Positions 1 through 10,286 are shown, counted from the first letter of the stretch. The stretch is 43,726 bases of DNA from an uncultured Clostridia bacterium (GCA_947631915.1 CANRNC010000016.1:1-43726); one strand, 5' to 3'. Numbers and translations: made by a program. The notes: generated from the letters alone by a model not told the origin.

Positions 1-120
1 TTAAATGAAACTGAAGTTGATGAAATGATAGAATATTTTACAAAAGATATTCAAAATATTGATAATGAGTTGTTAAGGATAAAACAACATATTCTTGTTA
101 TGAGGCAGGAACTAAAATAA
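1..120 (+). CDS. 3' end of an unidentified protein (partial)
   Basis: The first 39 codons of the window are open and end with TAA at 118-120. The visible tail is rich in Glu, Asp, Asn and Leu (for example DEMIEYFTKDIQNIDNELL) and looks helical or coiled-coil. A hairpin terminator follows 18 bases after the stop, which supports this being a real gene end. The start and the body of the protein lie outside the window. I do not recognise the family; such tails occur at the C-terminus of MerR-type regulators and many others, so no function is given. Confidence 0.6.
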   Translation, partial: LNETEVDEMIEYFTKDIQNIDNELLRIKQHILVMRQELK

Positions 121-138
121 TAATTATTAAAATATTAT

Positions 139-166
139 AAAAGCCATTCGTTTGAATGGCTTTTAC
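139..166 (+). terminator. Rho-independent terminator of the partial gene
   Basis: AAAAGCCATTC (139-149), a GTTT loop and GAATGGCTTTT (154-164) form an 11-bp perfect stem ending in T residues, directly after the stop at 120. Confidence 0.85.
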
Positions 167-313
167 TGACGCTTTGCATCAGTTCGGGTCAGGTCCTAAT
201 CTAATAAATTATTTCAGACCTAGTAGAATATCTATCTACAATGTATAGTATTCCTTAATTTATTTAATTATACACTAAAAATTAGAAAAAGTATAGTATT
301 TTTTGAAAATTTC
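167..313. other. intergenic stretch without recognised gene
   Basis: Between the terminator at 139-166 and the promoter at 314-342 I see no open frame with coding character. A 5-bp pairing AGGTC/GACCT is visible near 197 and 233 but is too weak to call. Confidence 0.5.
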
Positions 314-342
314 TTGAAAAATCCATATTGTTTAGATATAAT
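314..342 (+). promoter_or_regulatory. sigma-A promoter of ncRNA 1
   Basis: TTGAAA (314-319), a 17-base spacer and TATAAT (337-342). The start of transcription is expected near 349. No coding frame follows on this strand; the next feature downstream is a terminator at 511-540. Confidence 0.8.
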
Positions 343-348
343 AATTTT

Positions 349-540
349 ATCAGTTGATTAATCGAATTATTTTTTTGAGCAAAAGTGGGAGGAAAAATTT
401 TCGCAAATAACCTCCTTAAACGCTCCATAATGCGTTTTCATCGAACTACTTAAAAGCATTGAAATGAGTGAGTTTAAAGAAAGCGAAAAGTGAATATTGT
501 ATCACTTCATATAAGTCGATTTAGTCGGCTTATTTTTATA
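349..540 (+). ncRNA. free-standing structured RNA (~190 nt), family not recognised
   Basis: Seen: a consensus promoter and a terminator bracket about 190 bases with no convincing reading frame. Predicted helices are: a long-range 5'/3' stem of 353-365 with 516-529 (13 bp including G-U pairs, one bulge); hairpin A with GAGC 377-380/GCTC 422-425 outside GGAGG 388-392/CCTCC 411-415; hairpin B 429-438/452-460 (9 bp, one bulged G); hairpin C AAGTGA 488-493/TCACTT 502-507. The 5'/3' stem uses the same bases as the terminator hairpin, so the two are mutually exclusive. Nearest protein gene downstream is on the opposite strand, so this is not an ordinary leader or riboswitch. I found no T-box, lysine, cobalamin, RNase P, tmRNA or SRP signature. 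It could be a 6S-like RNA or a Bacillota RNA class I cannot name from memory. Confidence 0.65.
511..540 (+). terminator. terminator of ncRNA 1
   Basis: ATAAGTCGA (511-519) pairs over 9 bp (one G-U) with TCGGCTTAT (525-533), loop TTTAG, followed by TTTTTATA. The T tail is only on the + strand. Confidence 0.75.
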
Positions 541-573
541 ATGTATTTCATAAATTCCATCAAATTAGTAATT

Positions 574-1215
574 TTATTTATCTTTTTTCACTAATACAAA
601 TGCAGTAGTAACTTTATTACTATTAATTGCTTTATCAGATGTTTCAACTTTTTCTTTTGTGTATAAAATTTTATATGAAAATTGAGATAATAAATCATTG
701 ATTTCCTCTTTAGTGTGATAACTCATATATAAAACATTTTTCCCTTTTTCCTTCAAATAAGGTTCATCTGACATTTCTTCACCTTGACCAATTTGATATG
801 AGAAAAGAAAGATACCATTAATTTTTAATATATCATATATATCACATAATAACTTTTTAAAATCAGTTTTAGGTATATGAAATAAAGAATGAACTGCAAA
901 AACGGCATCTACTGAATTGTTTGAAAAATGTTTTTTAATATTAATCATATCATCTATAATATATGGAAATTCACCATGTATTTTATATGCATATTCTTTC
1001 ATCTTTGAAGAAAAATCTAATCCTATATATTTATATCCTTTTTTGTTAAAATATGAATATGTTCTTCCAGAACCGGCACCTAAATCTAGAATTTTTGCAT
1101 TTTTTACTAAATTCTTTTCAAATTTTTCATATATATCTAAATCTTCAATATAAGTTCCAAAATCATTACTATATTCTTTGGCTATTAAATCATAATTATT
1201 TTTTACGCTTTTTTT
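574..1215 (-). CDS. class I SAM-dependent methyltransferase without a canonical start codon
   Basis: Seen: the frame is open from 1215 to the stop at 574 (213 residues). Motif I LDLGAGSGR lies at about residues 43-51, an acidic strand end GLDFS follows, and the region SVDAVFAVHSLFHIP matches the motif IV/post-motif area of Methyltransf_11/25 enzymes. The first ATG of the frame (at 1002) lies after motif I, so a protein starting there would lack the SAM-binding loop. No ATG, GTG or TTG occurs between the upstream stop at 1216-1218 and 1002. The frame overlaps the end of the hydrolase gene at 1203 in the -1 frame, across nine consecutive A residues (1209-1217). Candidate explanations are fusion by slippage on A9, use of a rare start such as ATT or ATA, or decay of the start codon. 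The substrate is unknown. Confidence 0.7.
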   Translation of the reverse strand, partial: KKSVKNNYDLIAKEYSNDFGTYIEDLDIYEKFEKNLVKNAKILDLGAGSGRTYSYFNKKGYKYIGLDFSSKMKEYAYKIHGEFPYIIDDMINIKKHFSNNSVDAVFAVHSLFHIPKTDFKKLLCDIYDILKINGIFLFSYQIGQGEEMSDEPYLKEKGKNVLYMSYHTKEEINDLLSQFSYKILYTKEKVETSDKAINSNKVTTAFVLVKKDK

Positions 1216-1790
1216 TTATCTAAAGAAGTAATTTTGGGGTTCATTACACCTATTTCATTTAATATTTCTTCAAACTTCGTATAACCTGATTCTGCATTTA
1301 TATGTCCACCATTTTTTATAATATATTGCTTACTTGTAAGTTTATCCGCAAATTCTTTTTCAACACTGTATTTAACATATGGATCATTATCAGAATAATA
1401 ACATACTATATTATCACAATATTGTTTAACTTCATCAAAATTATCAATAAACATTGGTTTATTGACTGAATCAAAATCTGCATTAATTCCTAAATAATTA
1501 TTAAAGCCACATACAAATATTAATTTTTTAACTTTAATTTTATTGATTATTAAATATTTGCATACAAATATAGGTGCTATACTATGAGCTATAAGAACTG
1601 TATTTTCGTTTACATCTAATTGATTTAAAACATTAGACCAATTTTCAAAGTTTTGTTTTCCTACACCAACTGGCATTTGTGGAACTAAAACTTGTTTTCC
1701 ACTTTGTTCTAAATATTCTTTTAACCACGGAAACCAATTGCCATCTTTTGATCCAAAACTTCCATGTATAATAATATAATTTTCATTCAT
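1203..1790 (-). CDS. RBBP9/YdeN-family alpha/beta serine hydrolase
   Basis: 195 residues, the usual size of this family or slightly longer. It opens with IIIHGSFGS (oxyanion-hole HG), has a nucleophile elbow AHSIA with Ser70, an acidic DNDPYV near 134-139, and NGGHINAESGY with His163. The family core normally ends near the EEIL(N)EI at 174-180; here 15 further residues ending in DKKKA follow. The start ATG has a GAGGGGG ribosome binding site, and an extended -10 element (TGG-TATAAA, minus strand, 1829-1837) lies upstream. It is followed by, and overlaps out of frame, the methyltransferase. Natural substrates of such hydrolases are mostly unknown. Confidence 0.88.
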   Translation of the reverse strand: MNENYIIIHGSFGSKDGNWFPWLKEYLEQSGKQVLVPQMPVGVGKQNFENWSNVLNQLDVNENTVLIAHSIAPIFVCKYLIINKIKVKKLIFVCGFNNYLGINADFDSVNKPMFIDNFDEVKQYCDNIVCYYSDNDPYVKYSVEKEFADKLTSKQYIIKNGGHINAESGYTKFEEILNEIGVMNPKITSLDKKKA

Positions 1791-1909
1791 ATAAATTTCC
1801 CCCTCTAAATTTAATTATTTTGATTAATTTTATACCAGTTTCTTAATACAAGTATGTAATTCAGTTTCACCATTTCAAAATTGCTCTATAAGCGTAAATT
1901 TAAAATTAC

Positions 1910-2575
1910 TTATTTTTCACCATTCCACTCTTTAAAAAATTCATCTACAAATTTCTTCATGAATTCTGTTCTTTCTAAAGCTAATTCTTTAGCTTTGTTA
2001 GTATTCATATTATCACATAACTTAAATAATTTATGATAAAAGTGATGTATTGTTGAAGCATCATTGCCATTCTCTTCTGCATAGTTTTGATAATTTTCTA
2101 ATGGCAGACTATTATCATACATAGGAACTTTATGAGCTCCACCATAAGAAAATGATCTGCCTATTCCAATAGCACCAATAGCATCTAAATTATCTGCATC
2201 TTGCAATATTAATGTGTTTATATCTTCTTCTTGATTTTGAGGATTATTCCAATTATAAACTTCATGATATTCGATTGAATGTAATATTTTATCCACTTTC
2301 TCTTGCTCTAGATCAATAGTATCCAAGATTTCTTTAACTTTTATTAATGAATCTTTAGGAGATACAAATTTTCCTGACTCATTTTGCATTATTCTATGAA
2401 TATCATGTAAAAAAGCAGATATGCCTATTACAATTCTATCTCCACCTTCATATTTATTTAATAATAAAGCGATATTCATCGTTCTTTCCAAATGACTAAT
2501 GTCATGTCCACTAAAATCTTGAGAAAAAAGGTTTAATACTAAAGGTTTTAATTGTTTGATATAATCTTCTAACAT
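1910..2575 (-). CDS. HD-domain phosphohydrolase (YedJ/YpgQ-like)
   Basis: 221 residues. GHDISHLERT near residues 23-32 and FLHDIHR with His57-Asp58 give the metal-binding HD residues; EYHE at 102-105 and LQDADNLDAIG around 124-134 supply the later conserved His and Asp. This arrangement matches the small YedJ/YpgQ group, some of which hydrolyse nucleoside triphosphates or related phosphate esters; the substrate here is inferred at most. The ATG follows an AGGAGG site with good spacing. It reads leftward and may be cotranscribed with the serine hydrolase 119 bases downstream, although that gene has its own -10-like element. Confidence 0.88.
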   Translation of the reverse strand: MLEDYIKQLKPLVLNLFSQDFSGHDISHLERTMNIALLLNKYEGGDRIVIGISAFLHDIHRIMQNESGKFVSPKDSLIKVKEILDTIDLEQEKVDKILHSIEYHEVYNWNNPQNQEEDINTLILQDADNLDAIGAIGIGRSFSYGGAHKVPMYDNSLPLENYQNYAEENGNDASTIHHFYHKLFKLCDNMNTNKAKELALERTEFMKKFVDEFFKEWNGEK

Positions 2576-2600
2576 ATTTGCCTCCTGTTTTTTTATACAT

Positions 2601-2628
2601 AATATAACAATTGTAACACATTGATAAA
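2601..2628 (-). promoter_or_regulatory. promoter of the HD-domain gene
   Basis: On the minus strand: TTTATC (2623-2628), a 16-base spacer and TATATT (2601-2606) with an upstream TG (extended -10). It lies about 25 bases before the HD gene start. Confidence 0.45.
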
Positions 2629-2689
2629 TAAATTTAAATATGATGATGAGAATAAATTCATTTTATAGAAAAAAATCAATAAAAGAAAA

Positions 2690-2717
2690 GTAGGAAATGA
2701 CACATAGCATTTCCTAC
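2690..2717. other. 10-bp perfect stem-loop
   Basis: GTAGGAAATG (2690-2699), 8-base loop, CATTTCCTAC (2708-2717). Only the minus-strand side is followed by T-rich sequence, so it could end leftward transcription, but there is no leftward gene upstream of it. Confidence 0.5.
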
Positions 2718-2814
2718 CATCAATTATATTACACTATGATTTAAATAAAGAGTAAATGCTAAAAATTTAAAAGAAGTATTGTATATCAGCGTGAACGGAG
2801 ATTATTAACATGAA

Positions 2815-2843
2815 TTGACATAATACATAAAAGATAGTATAAT
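2815..2843 (+). promoter_or_regulatory. consensus sigma-A promoter of the papain-like-fold gene
   Basis: TTGACA (2815-2820), 17-base spacer, TATAAT (2838-2843): a perfect match in both boxes, 30 bases before the ATG. The bases between 2718 and 2814 hold nothing else I recognise. Confidence 0.85.
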
Positions 2844-2873
2844 ACATATAATTAATATAGGAGGTATTAACAT

Positions 2874-3503
2874 ATGAAAGAACGCAAAGCACTTAATAAA
2901 CGGTACTTGTCACATTTAATTACACAGTCAAAGACGCATGATTTAGACAAACTTTTAAGGTCTAAAAATATCAACTGTTATGCGGCTGCAAGACTCTTGA
3001 CTTATCCAGACAGAAATAAATCATATTATGCACCTGGAAGAATCTATAATTTAGAACATGGCAATGGTAATTTTGTAAGAGATAACCTTGACCCTAACTT
3101 TATAGATGAATGTATCATGAGAGATAGTAAAACACTCTATCAGCCATGTACAAGAGTCAACTTTGATAAAATTAGAAAAGATGACATACATCATTACTTT
3201 GGTATATGCAAATTTCATATATGTCCTTCAAGAATATCCGATCCTTTAATGCACAGATATCTAAAAGATGTTGATGATTCGATTATGGAAGAGCAATGGC
3301 ACTTCATATTTAGATTATCAAATGGCACATGGTTACATAAACCAAGTTTTGAGGAACCGATTGAGTCAATACAGTGGGATATATATGGAAAAACCTTTAC
3401 ATCGTATTCATACAACCATATCTTTGGAATTCTTGTTCCAAAGGAATACAGATGCTTTCAAGAATTCTTTTATAGAATAGATGAGATTTCACCTGTTTTA
3501 TAG
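2874..3503 (+). CDS. uncharacterised protein with papain-like-fold signature (NCYAA...HxxxR...HKP)
   Basis: 209 residues with no signal peptide or membrane segment. Seen: NCYAAARLLTY near residues 34-44, an APGR element near 53-56, WHFIFR near 142-147 and GTWLHKPSF near 151-159. The order NCYxxA - PG - HFxR - dGxWxHKP recalls a family of small papain-like-fold proteins found in bacteria, phages and some viruses; from memory, the Cys and the His of xHFxR are taken as the catalytic pair. An AGGAGGT site stands 8 bases before ATG 2874, a perfect promoter precedes it and a strong terminator follows, so it is a single-gene unit. Base composition looks less AT-rich than the flanking genes. Whether it is a protease, a toxin-like hydrolase or inactive cannot be told. 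Confidence 0.6.
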   Translation: MKERKALNKRYLSHLITQSKTHDLDKLLRSKNINCYAAARLLTYPDRNKSYYAPGRIYNLEHGNGNFVRDNLDPNFIDECIMRDSKTLYQPCTRVNFDKIRKDDIHHYFGICKFHICPSRISDPLMHRYLKDVDDSIMEEQWHFIFRLSNGTWLHKPSFEEPIESIQWDIYGKTFTSYSYNHIFGILVPKEYRCFQEFFYRIDEISPVL

Positions 3504-3534
3504 TCTAATCCTTATCTAATTAGGCAATTTTTTT

Positions 3535-3567
3535 AAAAAGTGAGTATATTAATACTCACTTTTTTTC
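3535..3567 (+). terminator. Rho-independent terminator
   Basis: AAAAAGTGAGTAT (3535-3547), loop ATTA, ATACTCACTTTTT from 3552, then more T. A 13-bp perfect stem. Confidence 0.9.
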
Positions 3568-3803
3568 ATAGTAGGAATTTTCTTCCACTTTCTGTAATAA
3601 AAGAGGTTTTGAAAATATTTATTATTGTTTTTTTTACCTTCTAAAAGAGACATGATTGTATCATTAAGATACATATATATATGGAAACTTATAGTATGGA
3701 AAAAATAGTTTCTAGGTTCTTATATATTAATATATATAGTATTAGCAAGTTTGATAATAAAGTTATAAACATATGAAACAGTAGAAGAGAAAAGCAGGAA
3801 CAC
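3568..3803. other. AT-rich intergenic stretch
   Basis: No coding frame with recognisable content. It contains runs of TATATATA near 3671-3680 and 3721-3740 but no repeat or stem I would call. Confidence 0.5.
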
Positions 3804-3832
3804 TTGATTTTATCGCCATTTTATGTTAAACT
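3804..3832 (+). promoter_or_regulatory. probable promoter of the CapA-family gene
   Basis: TTGATT (3804-3809), 17 bases, TAAACT (3827-3832) with an extended -10 TG. A small CAAGTC/GACTTG hairpin (3853-3867) sits in the leader. Confidence 0.5.
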
Positions 3833-3911
3833 ATAAATTGTAACATATTTATCAAGTCGAGGACTTGTTTGTAAAAAGTAACTAAATAATGGTATTATTA
3901 GGAGGAAAAAG

Positions 3912-5156
3912 ATGAAAAAGACAACAAAATTTATAGCAATTTTAGTAACAATTGCAACATCACTACAAATGGCAGCTTGTACAGCTAATCGGATAACTGA
4001 ATATGAAACACAATATTCTAAAGATAGTGTTATAGAATCCACTATGACACTGGCTTCAATACATAATGCAATAGAATGTGTGCATGAACGTATACCTGAA
4101 GATAGCTTTGCAACAATAGTATCCTTCGGCGATACACTTTGCCATAAACCACTATTCAATTCTACATATGATAAGGAAACAGGAACTTATGACTTTTCTT
4201 CAATGTTTAAGTATGTAGAGCAGTACTTTAAAGAAGCTACAATAACCATTGGAAATTGTGAATCTCCTATGGCAGGTGCAGATAGAGGGTATAGTGGGTA
4301 TCCAACTTTCAATGCACCGGAGCACTTGGCAATTGATTTACAGGAACTTGGTGTAGATATAATGTCGACAGCTAATAATCATTGTCTTGATAAGGGTTTT
4401 AATGGTTTGTCTTCTACATTAAATTTTTTAGACGAGGCTGAAATTTCACATGTTGGAACAGCACGCAATGAAGAAGAACAAGACACTATTCTCATCAAAG
4501 ACATGAATGGTATCAAAACAGCATTTTTATCTTACACATATGGAACAAATGGAATACCAGTTCCTGAAGACAAGCAATTTTGCGTTAATATGATAGATGA
4601 AGAATTAATCTTAAGTCAAATCCAACAAGCCAAAAATGAGGGAGTAGAGCTTATTATTGCTTCAATGCATTGGGGAGTTGAATACCAGACTGTAGAAAAC
4701 GCAGAACAGGATAAGTTAGCAGAGTTTTTGATTGCCAATGATGTAAAAATTATTCTCGGCTGTCATCCACATGTATTGCAACCTATGAAAATGTTGACAG
4801 TAAAAACAGACGAAGGAGAAGAAAAAAAGGGGCTAGTTATATTTTCACAAGGAAATTTCTTTTCAAATCAAAGACAAGAAAATACTAGAAACACAGCTAT
4901 ATTCAATATAGATGTGAGAAAAAATGGCTTAACAGGAGAAGTAACAGTAGAAAAGGTAACATATGCTCCAATATATGTAAACATAAAGGAGCCTGGAGCC
5001 AAAGATAGGTATGAATTGTTAGATCTAAACCAAATTATAACAAGCTACGAGTCAGGAGAAAAAACATGGTCAGAAGATATGTATAGACTAGCTGTAGAAG
5101 AAAAAGAAAGATGCTGTAAATTGATTGGACCAGAGATAAATAATACAATTGAATAA
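3912..5156 (+). CDS. CapA-family metallophosphatase-fold lipoprotein (PGA_cap)
   Basis: 414 residues. A lipoprotein signal peptide is visible (KK, hydrophobic stretch, then QMAAC with Cys23), so the protein is probably membrane-anchored outside the cell. The PGA_cap domain follows: SFGDTLCHK at 71-79, GNCESPM, TANNHCLDKG, SMHWGVEYQ, LGCHPHVLQP and FSQGNFF, which carry the metal-binding Asp, Asn and His residues of the calcineurin-like fold. CapA proteins were first described in poly-gamma-glutamate capsule systems, but many stand alone with unknown substrates, and no capB, capC or other PGA gene is nearby. The gene has its own promoter and an AGGAGG site. Composition is a little richer in GC than the housekeeping genes. 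Confidence 0.9.
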   Translation: MKKTTKFIAILVTIATSLQMAACTANRITEYETQYSKDSVIESTMTLASIHNAIECVHERIPEDSFATIVSFGDTLCHKPLFNSTYDKETGTYDFSSMFKYVEQYFKEATITIGNCESPMAGADRGYSGYPTFNAPEHLAIDLQELGVDIMSTANNHCLDKGFNGLSSTLNFLDEAEISHVGTARNEEEQDTILIKDMNGIKTAFLSYTYGTNGIPVPEDKQFCVNMIDEELILSQIQQAKNEGVELIIASMHWGVEYQTVENAEQDKLAEFLIANDVKIILGCHPHVLQPMKMLTVKTDEGEEKKGLVIFSQGNFFSNQRQENTRNTAIFNIDVRKNGLTGEVTVEKVTYAPIYVNIKEPGAKDRYELLDLNQIITSYESGEKTWSEDMYRLAVEEKERCCKLIGPEINNTIE

Positions 5157-5168
5157 AGTGTATAGAAT

Positions 5169-5213
5169 CAAAAACAATAATGCACAACTAATTGTTGTGC
5201 ATTATTGTTTTTG
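5169..5213. terminator. bidirectional terminator between convergent genes
   Basis: A 20-bp perfect stem (5169-5188 with 5194-5213) with a 5-base loop. T-rich ends occur on both strands, serving the CapA-family gene (+) and apt (-). Confidence 0.88.
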
Positions 5214-5225
5214 ACTTATTATTAA

Positions 5226-5765
5226 CTAACTTTCTTGAATATCCAATAAAGAGAAAACGTTATTATCATTATTTAATTCTACAATATTCATAATAACTCC
5301 TTTTCCAACGATATTGCCACCTAATTTTTTAATTGCATCAGTAATTGCTTTCATGGTATTTCCTGTTGCGTATATATCATCTACTATATAAAAATTTTTA
5401 TTTTGATATGTAGTATTAACCAATTTTGGAAGTTCTAAATAGTCTTTGCCATATTCTTTTTCATATTCAAAAGTAGCTTCGACTGTTGTGGGTGGTAATT
5501 TACCTTTTTTTCTAACTGGTATACATCCAACTTTTAATTTATTTGCTAATGTTGCACCTAATAAGAAACCTCGTGCTTCTGGAGCAACTATATAGTCTAT
5601 TCTCTTGTATTTTAATTCCTCTACAAATTTATCAATGATTTCTTCAAAACAATTTGTTTGAAGGATTAGAGGAGTAATGTCTATAAATTCTATTCCGTCA
5701 ATAGGAAAGTTTTTTTCTGTTCGTATGTTTAATTCATTTTCTAGTACATTTTTAAAAATCTTCAT
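5226..5765 (-). CDS. apt: adenine phosphoribosyltransferase
   Basis: 179 residues, the normal Apt length. It converts adenine and PRPP to AMP in purine salvage. Seen: FIDITPL near 27-33, APEARGFLLGATLA at 61-74 (the ESRGF element of Apt), PVRKKGKLP at 83-91, and the PRPP-binding loop YIVDDIYATGNTM at 126-138. The spacing of these elements fits Apt better than xanthine phosphoribosyltransferase, though the motif EARGF rather than ESRGF leaves a small doubt. Ribosome binding site AAGGAG. It shares a strand with the DUF1385-like gene upstream. Confidence 0.87.
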   Translation of the reverse strand: MKIFKNVLENELNIRTEKNFPIDGIEFIDITPLILQTNCFEEIIDKFVEELKYKRIDYIVAPEARGFLLGATLANKLKVGCIPVRKKGKLPPTTVEATFEYEKEYGKDYLELPKLVNTTYQNKNFYIVDDIYATGNTMKAITDAIKKLGGNIVGKGVIMNIVELNNDNNVFSLLDIQES

Positions 5766-5848
5766 AATTTAAATCTCCTTAAATAAATTGATAATGACAT
5801 TATAATATAAAATAAAAGAAAAATCTACTTAAAATTAAAAAGTACTTG

Positions 5849-6214
5849 TCAACCAATATATAAAGAATAATCCCCGATAATTGAATAATTATGTGCTTCT
5901 TCAAGTGATGGAACTCTGCCTAATTTGTTAAAGGCATTTATTACAACATGTTCTGCACCATGAAATTTACGGGTATCTATATCAAGTAGTAATATATTAG
6001 TTAATAACATAATAGATATTAATACTAAAAAAATACGAAATAATACGTATGGAGTTATTACATTATTTTCTTTTTCATCTGTCCACTTGGTTACAATTTC
6101 ACCATCATCATTTACAGTGGTTATTGCGTAATAATGTTTAGTCCGCAATGAATATAATATTACACCATTACACATACTCCGTCCTTCGATAGCTTTTAAT
6201 TTGTTTTTGAGCAT
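5849..6214 (-). CDS. shortened DUF1385-family membrane protein
   Basis: 121 residues. IEGRSMCNGVILYS at the start resembles the IEGVMM region of DUF1385 proteins, VNDDGEIV the following strand, residues about 52-80 are one hydrophobic segment, and RKFHGAEHVVINAF matches the family's hallmark YHGAEHKTINAYE. Known family members are about 280-320 residues with several membrane segments and a CGTSF motif after the HGAEH block. Here the first membrane pair and everything after the HGAEH block appear missing. A good AGGAGG site precedes ATG 6214, so it may still be translated. It is either a compact paralogue or a decaying gene; function is unknown. Confidence 0.6.
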   Translation of the reverse strand: MLKNKLKAIEGRSMCNGVILYSLRTKHYYAITTVNDDGEIVTKWTDEKENNVITPYVLFRIFLVLISIMLLTNILLLDIDTRKFHGAEHVVINAFNKLGRVPSLEEAHNYSIIGDYSLYIG

Positions 6215-6317
6215 AACTGCTTCCTCCTATACAAAAAAACGGTAAGAATTTACCTTTCTTTTTGCTTTACACTAATAAATAGTAAAATTATATATTCCAT
6301 TTTTATTCAATTTGTGG

Positions 6318-6323
6318 TATACT
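6318..6323 (+). promoter_or_regulatory. extended -10 promoter before fmt
   Basis: TGG-TATACT with TG at 6315-6316 and TATACT at 6318-6323; a weak TTCCAT lies 17 bases upstream. A second box TATAAT at 6339-6344 has no good -35. Confidence 0.45.
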
Positions 6324-6383
6324 AATTGATAGTTAGGATATAATGCGATAAAAGACCTTATTGAAAGGAACAAGTGATAGCAG

Positions 6384-7316
6384 ATGAGAATACTATTTAT
6401 GGGAACACCAGATTTTGCAAGAGAATCTTTAGAAAAGTTATATAATTCTACTCACGAAATTGTTGGTGTTGTAACTAACCCTGATAGACCAAAAGGAAGA
6501 GGAATGAAAATGACAGAAAGTCCTGTAAAGGAATTTGCTGTTTTAAAAGGTATAAAAATATATCAACCTCAAATTATAAAAGAAAATAAAGATTTTATTG
6601 AAGAAATTAAAGAATTAAAACCAGATATTATATGTGTAGTTGCTTATGGGAAAATACTGCCGAAAGAGATATTACACATTCCTAGATACGGATGTATTAA
6701 TTTACATGGCTCACTATTACCAAAATATAGAGGAGCAGCTCCTATACAGTGGGCTGTTTTAAATGGAGATAAAACTACAGGTGTAACTACAATTTATATG
6801 AATGAAAAGATGGACGCAGGTGATATTATATTAAAAGAAAAAGTAAATATAGGAGAATATGAAACAACAGGTGAACTATGGAATAGACTATCACATATAG
6901 GTGCAGAACTATTATTGAAAACTGTAAACGAAATTCAAAATGGTACAGCACCTAGAATAACTCAAGGAGAAGATTTTACTATTGCACCAATGTTAAATAA
7001 AGAAATGTCAAGAATAAATTGGAATAGCGATGCAATTAGGATTAAAAACCTAGTATGTGGCTTAAATCCCATTATGGGTGCATACACTATGTATGAAGGA
7101 AAAAAAATAAAAATATGGAATATTAAAATTTTAGATGAGTTTTCAGTAGATGTTCCAGGATATATTATAGAAGCAAACGATAAAACTGGGCTAAAAATAG
7201 CAACTAAAGATAAAATAATTTCAGTAATTGAAATTCAAGGAGAAAATGCAAAAAGAATGTCTATATGCGATTTCTTAAGAGGAAATCAATTACAGGTAGG
7301 TAAGATTTTAAAATAA
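6384..7316 (+). CDS. fmt: methionyl-tRNA formyltransferase
   Basis: 310 residues, the family's usual size. It formylates Met-tRNA(fMet) using 10-formyltetrahydrofolate for translation initiation. Seen: the N-terminal MRILFMGTPDFA signature, NLHGSLLPKYRGAAPI with the catalytic Asn-His, MDAGDI with the catalytic Asp, and a smaller C-terminal domain from about residue 205. The start is set by the invariant N-terminus; the nearest AAGGA lies about 14 bases upstream, which is distant. First gene of the run fmt-glmM-metG, and its partner metG is two genes downstream. Confidence 0.97.
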   Translation: MRILFMGTPDFARESLEKLYNSTHEIVGVVTNPDRPKGRGMKMTESPVKEFAVLKGIKIYQPQIIKENKDFIEEIKELKPDIICVVAYGKILPKEILHIPRYGCINLHGSLLPKYRGAAPIQWAVLNGDKTTGVTTIYMNEKMDAGDIILKEKVNIGEYETTGELWNRLSHIGAELLLKTVNEIQNGTAPRITQGEDFTIAPMLNKEMSRINWNSDAIRIKNLVCGLNPIMGAYTMYEGKKIKIWNIKILDEFSVDVPGYIIEANDKTGLKIATKDKIISVIEIQGENAKRMSICDFLRGNQLQVGKILK

Positions 7317-7329
7317 AGAGGTATGTAAA

Positions 7330-10286
<2,957 letters not shown>

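Noticed and set aside
188-200. GGTCAGGTCC near 190-199 recalls the SRP RNA core
   Set aside because: The following GGAAGGAAGCAGC and the flanking stem of domain IV are absent; a ten-base match is not enough.
917-1153. Rightward 78-residue open frame
   Set aside because: It is antisense to the methyltransferase, whose motif I lies exactly opposite; no ribosome binding site.
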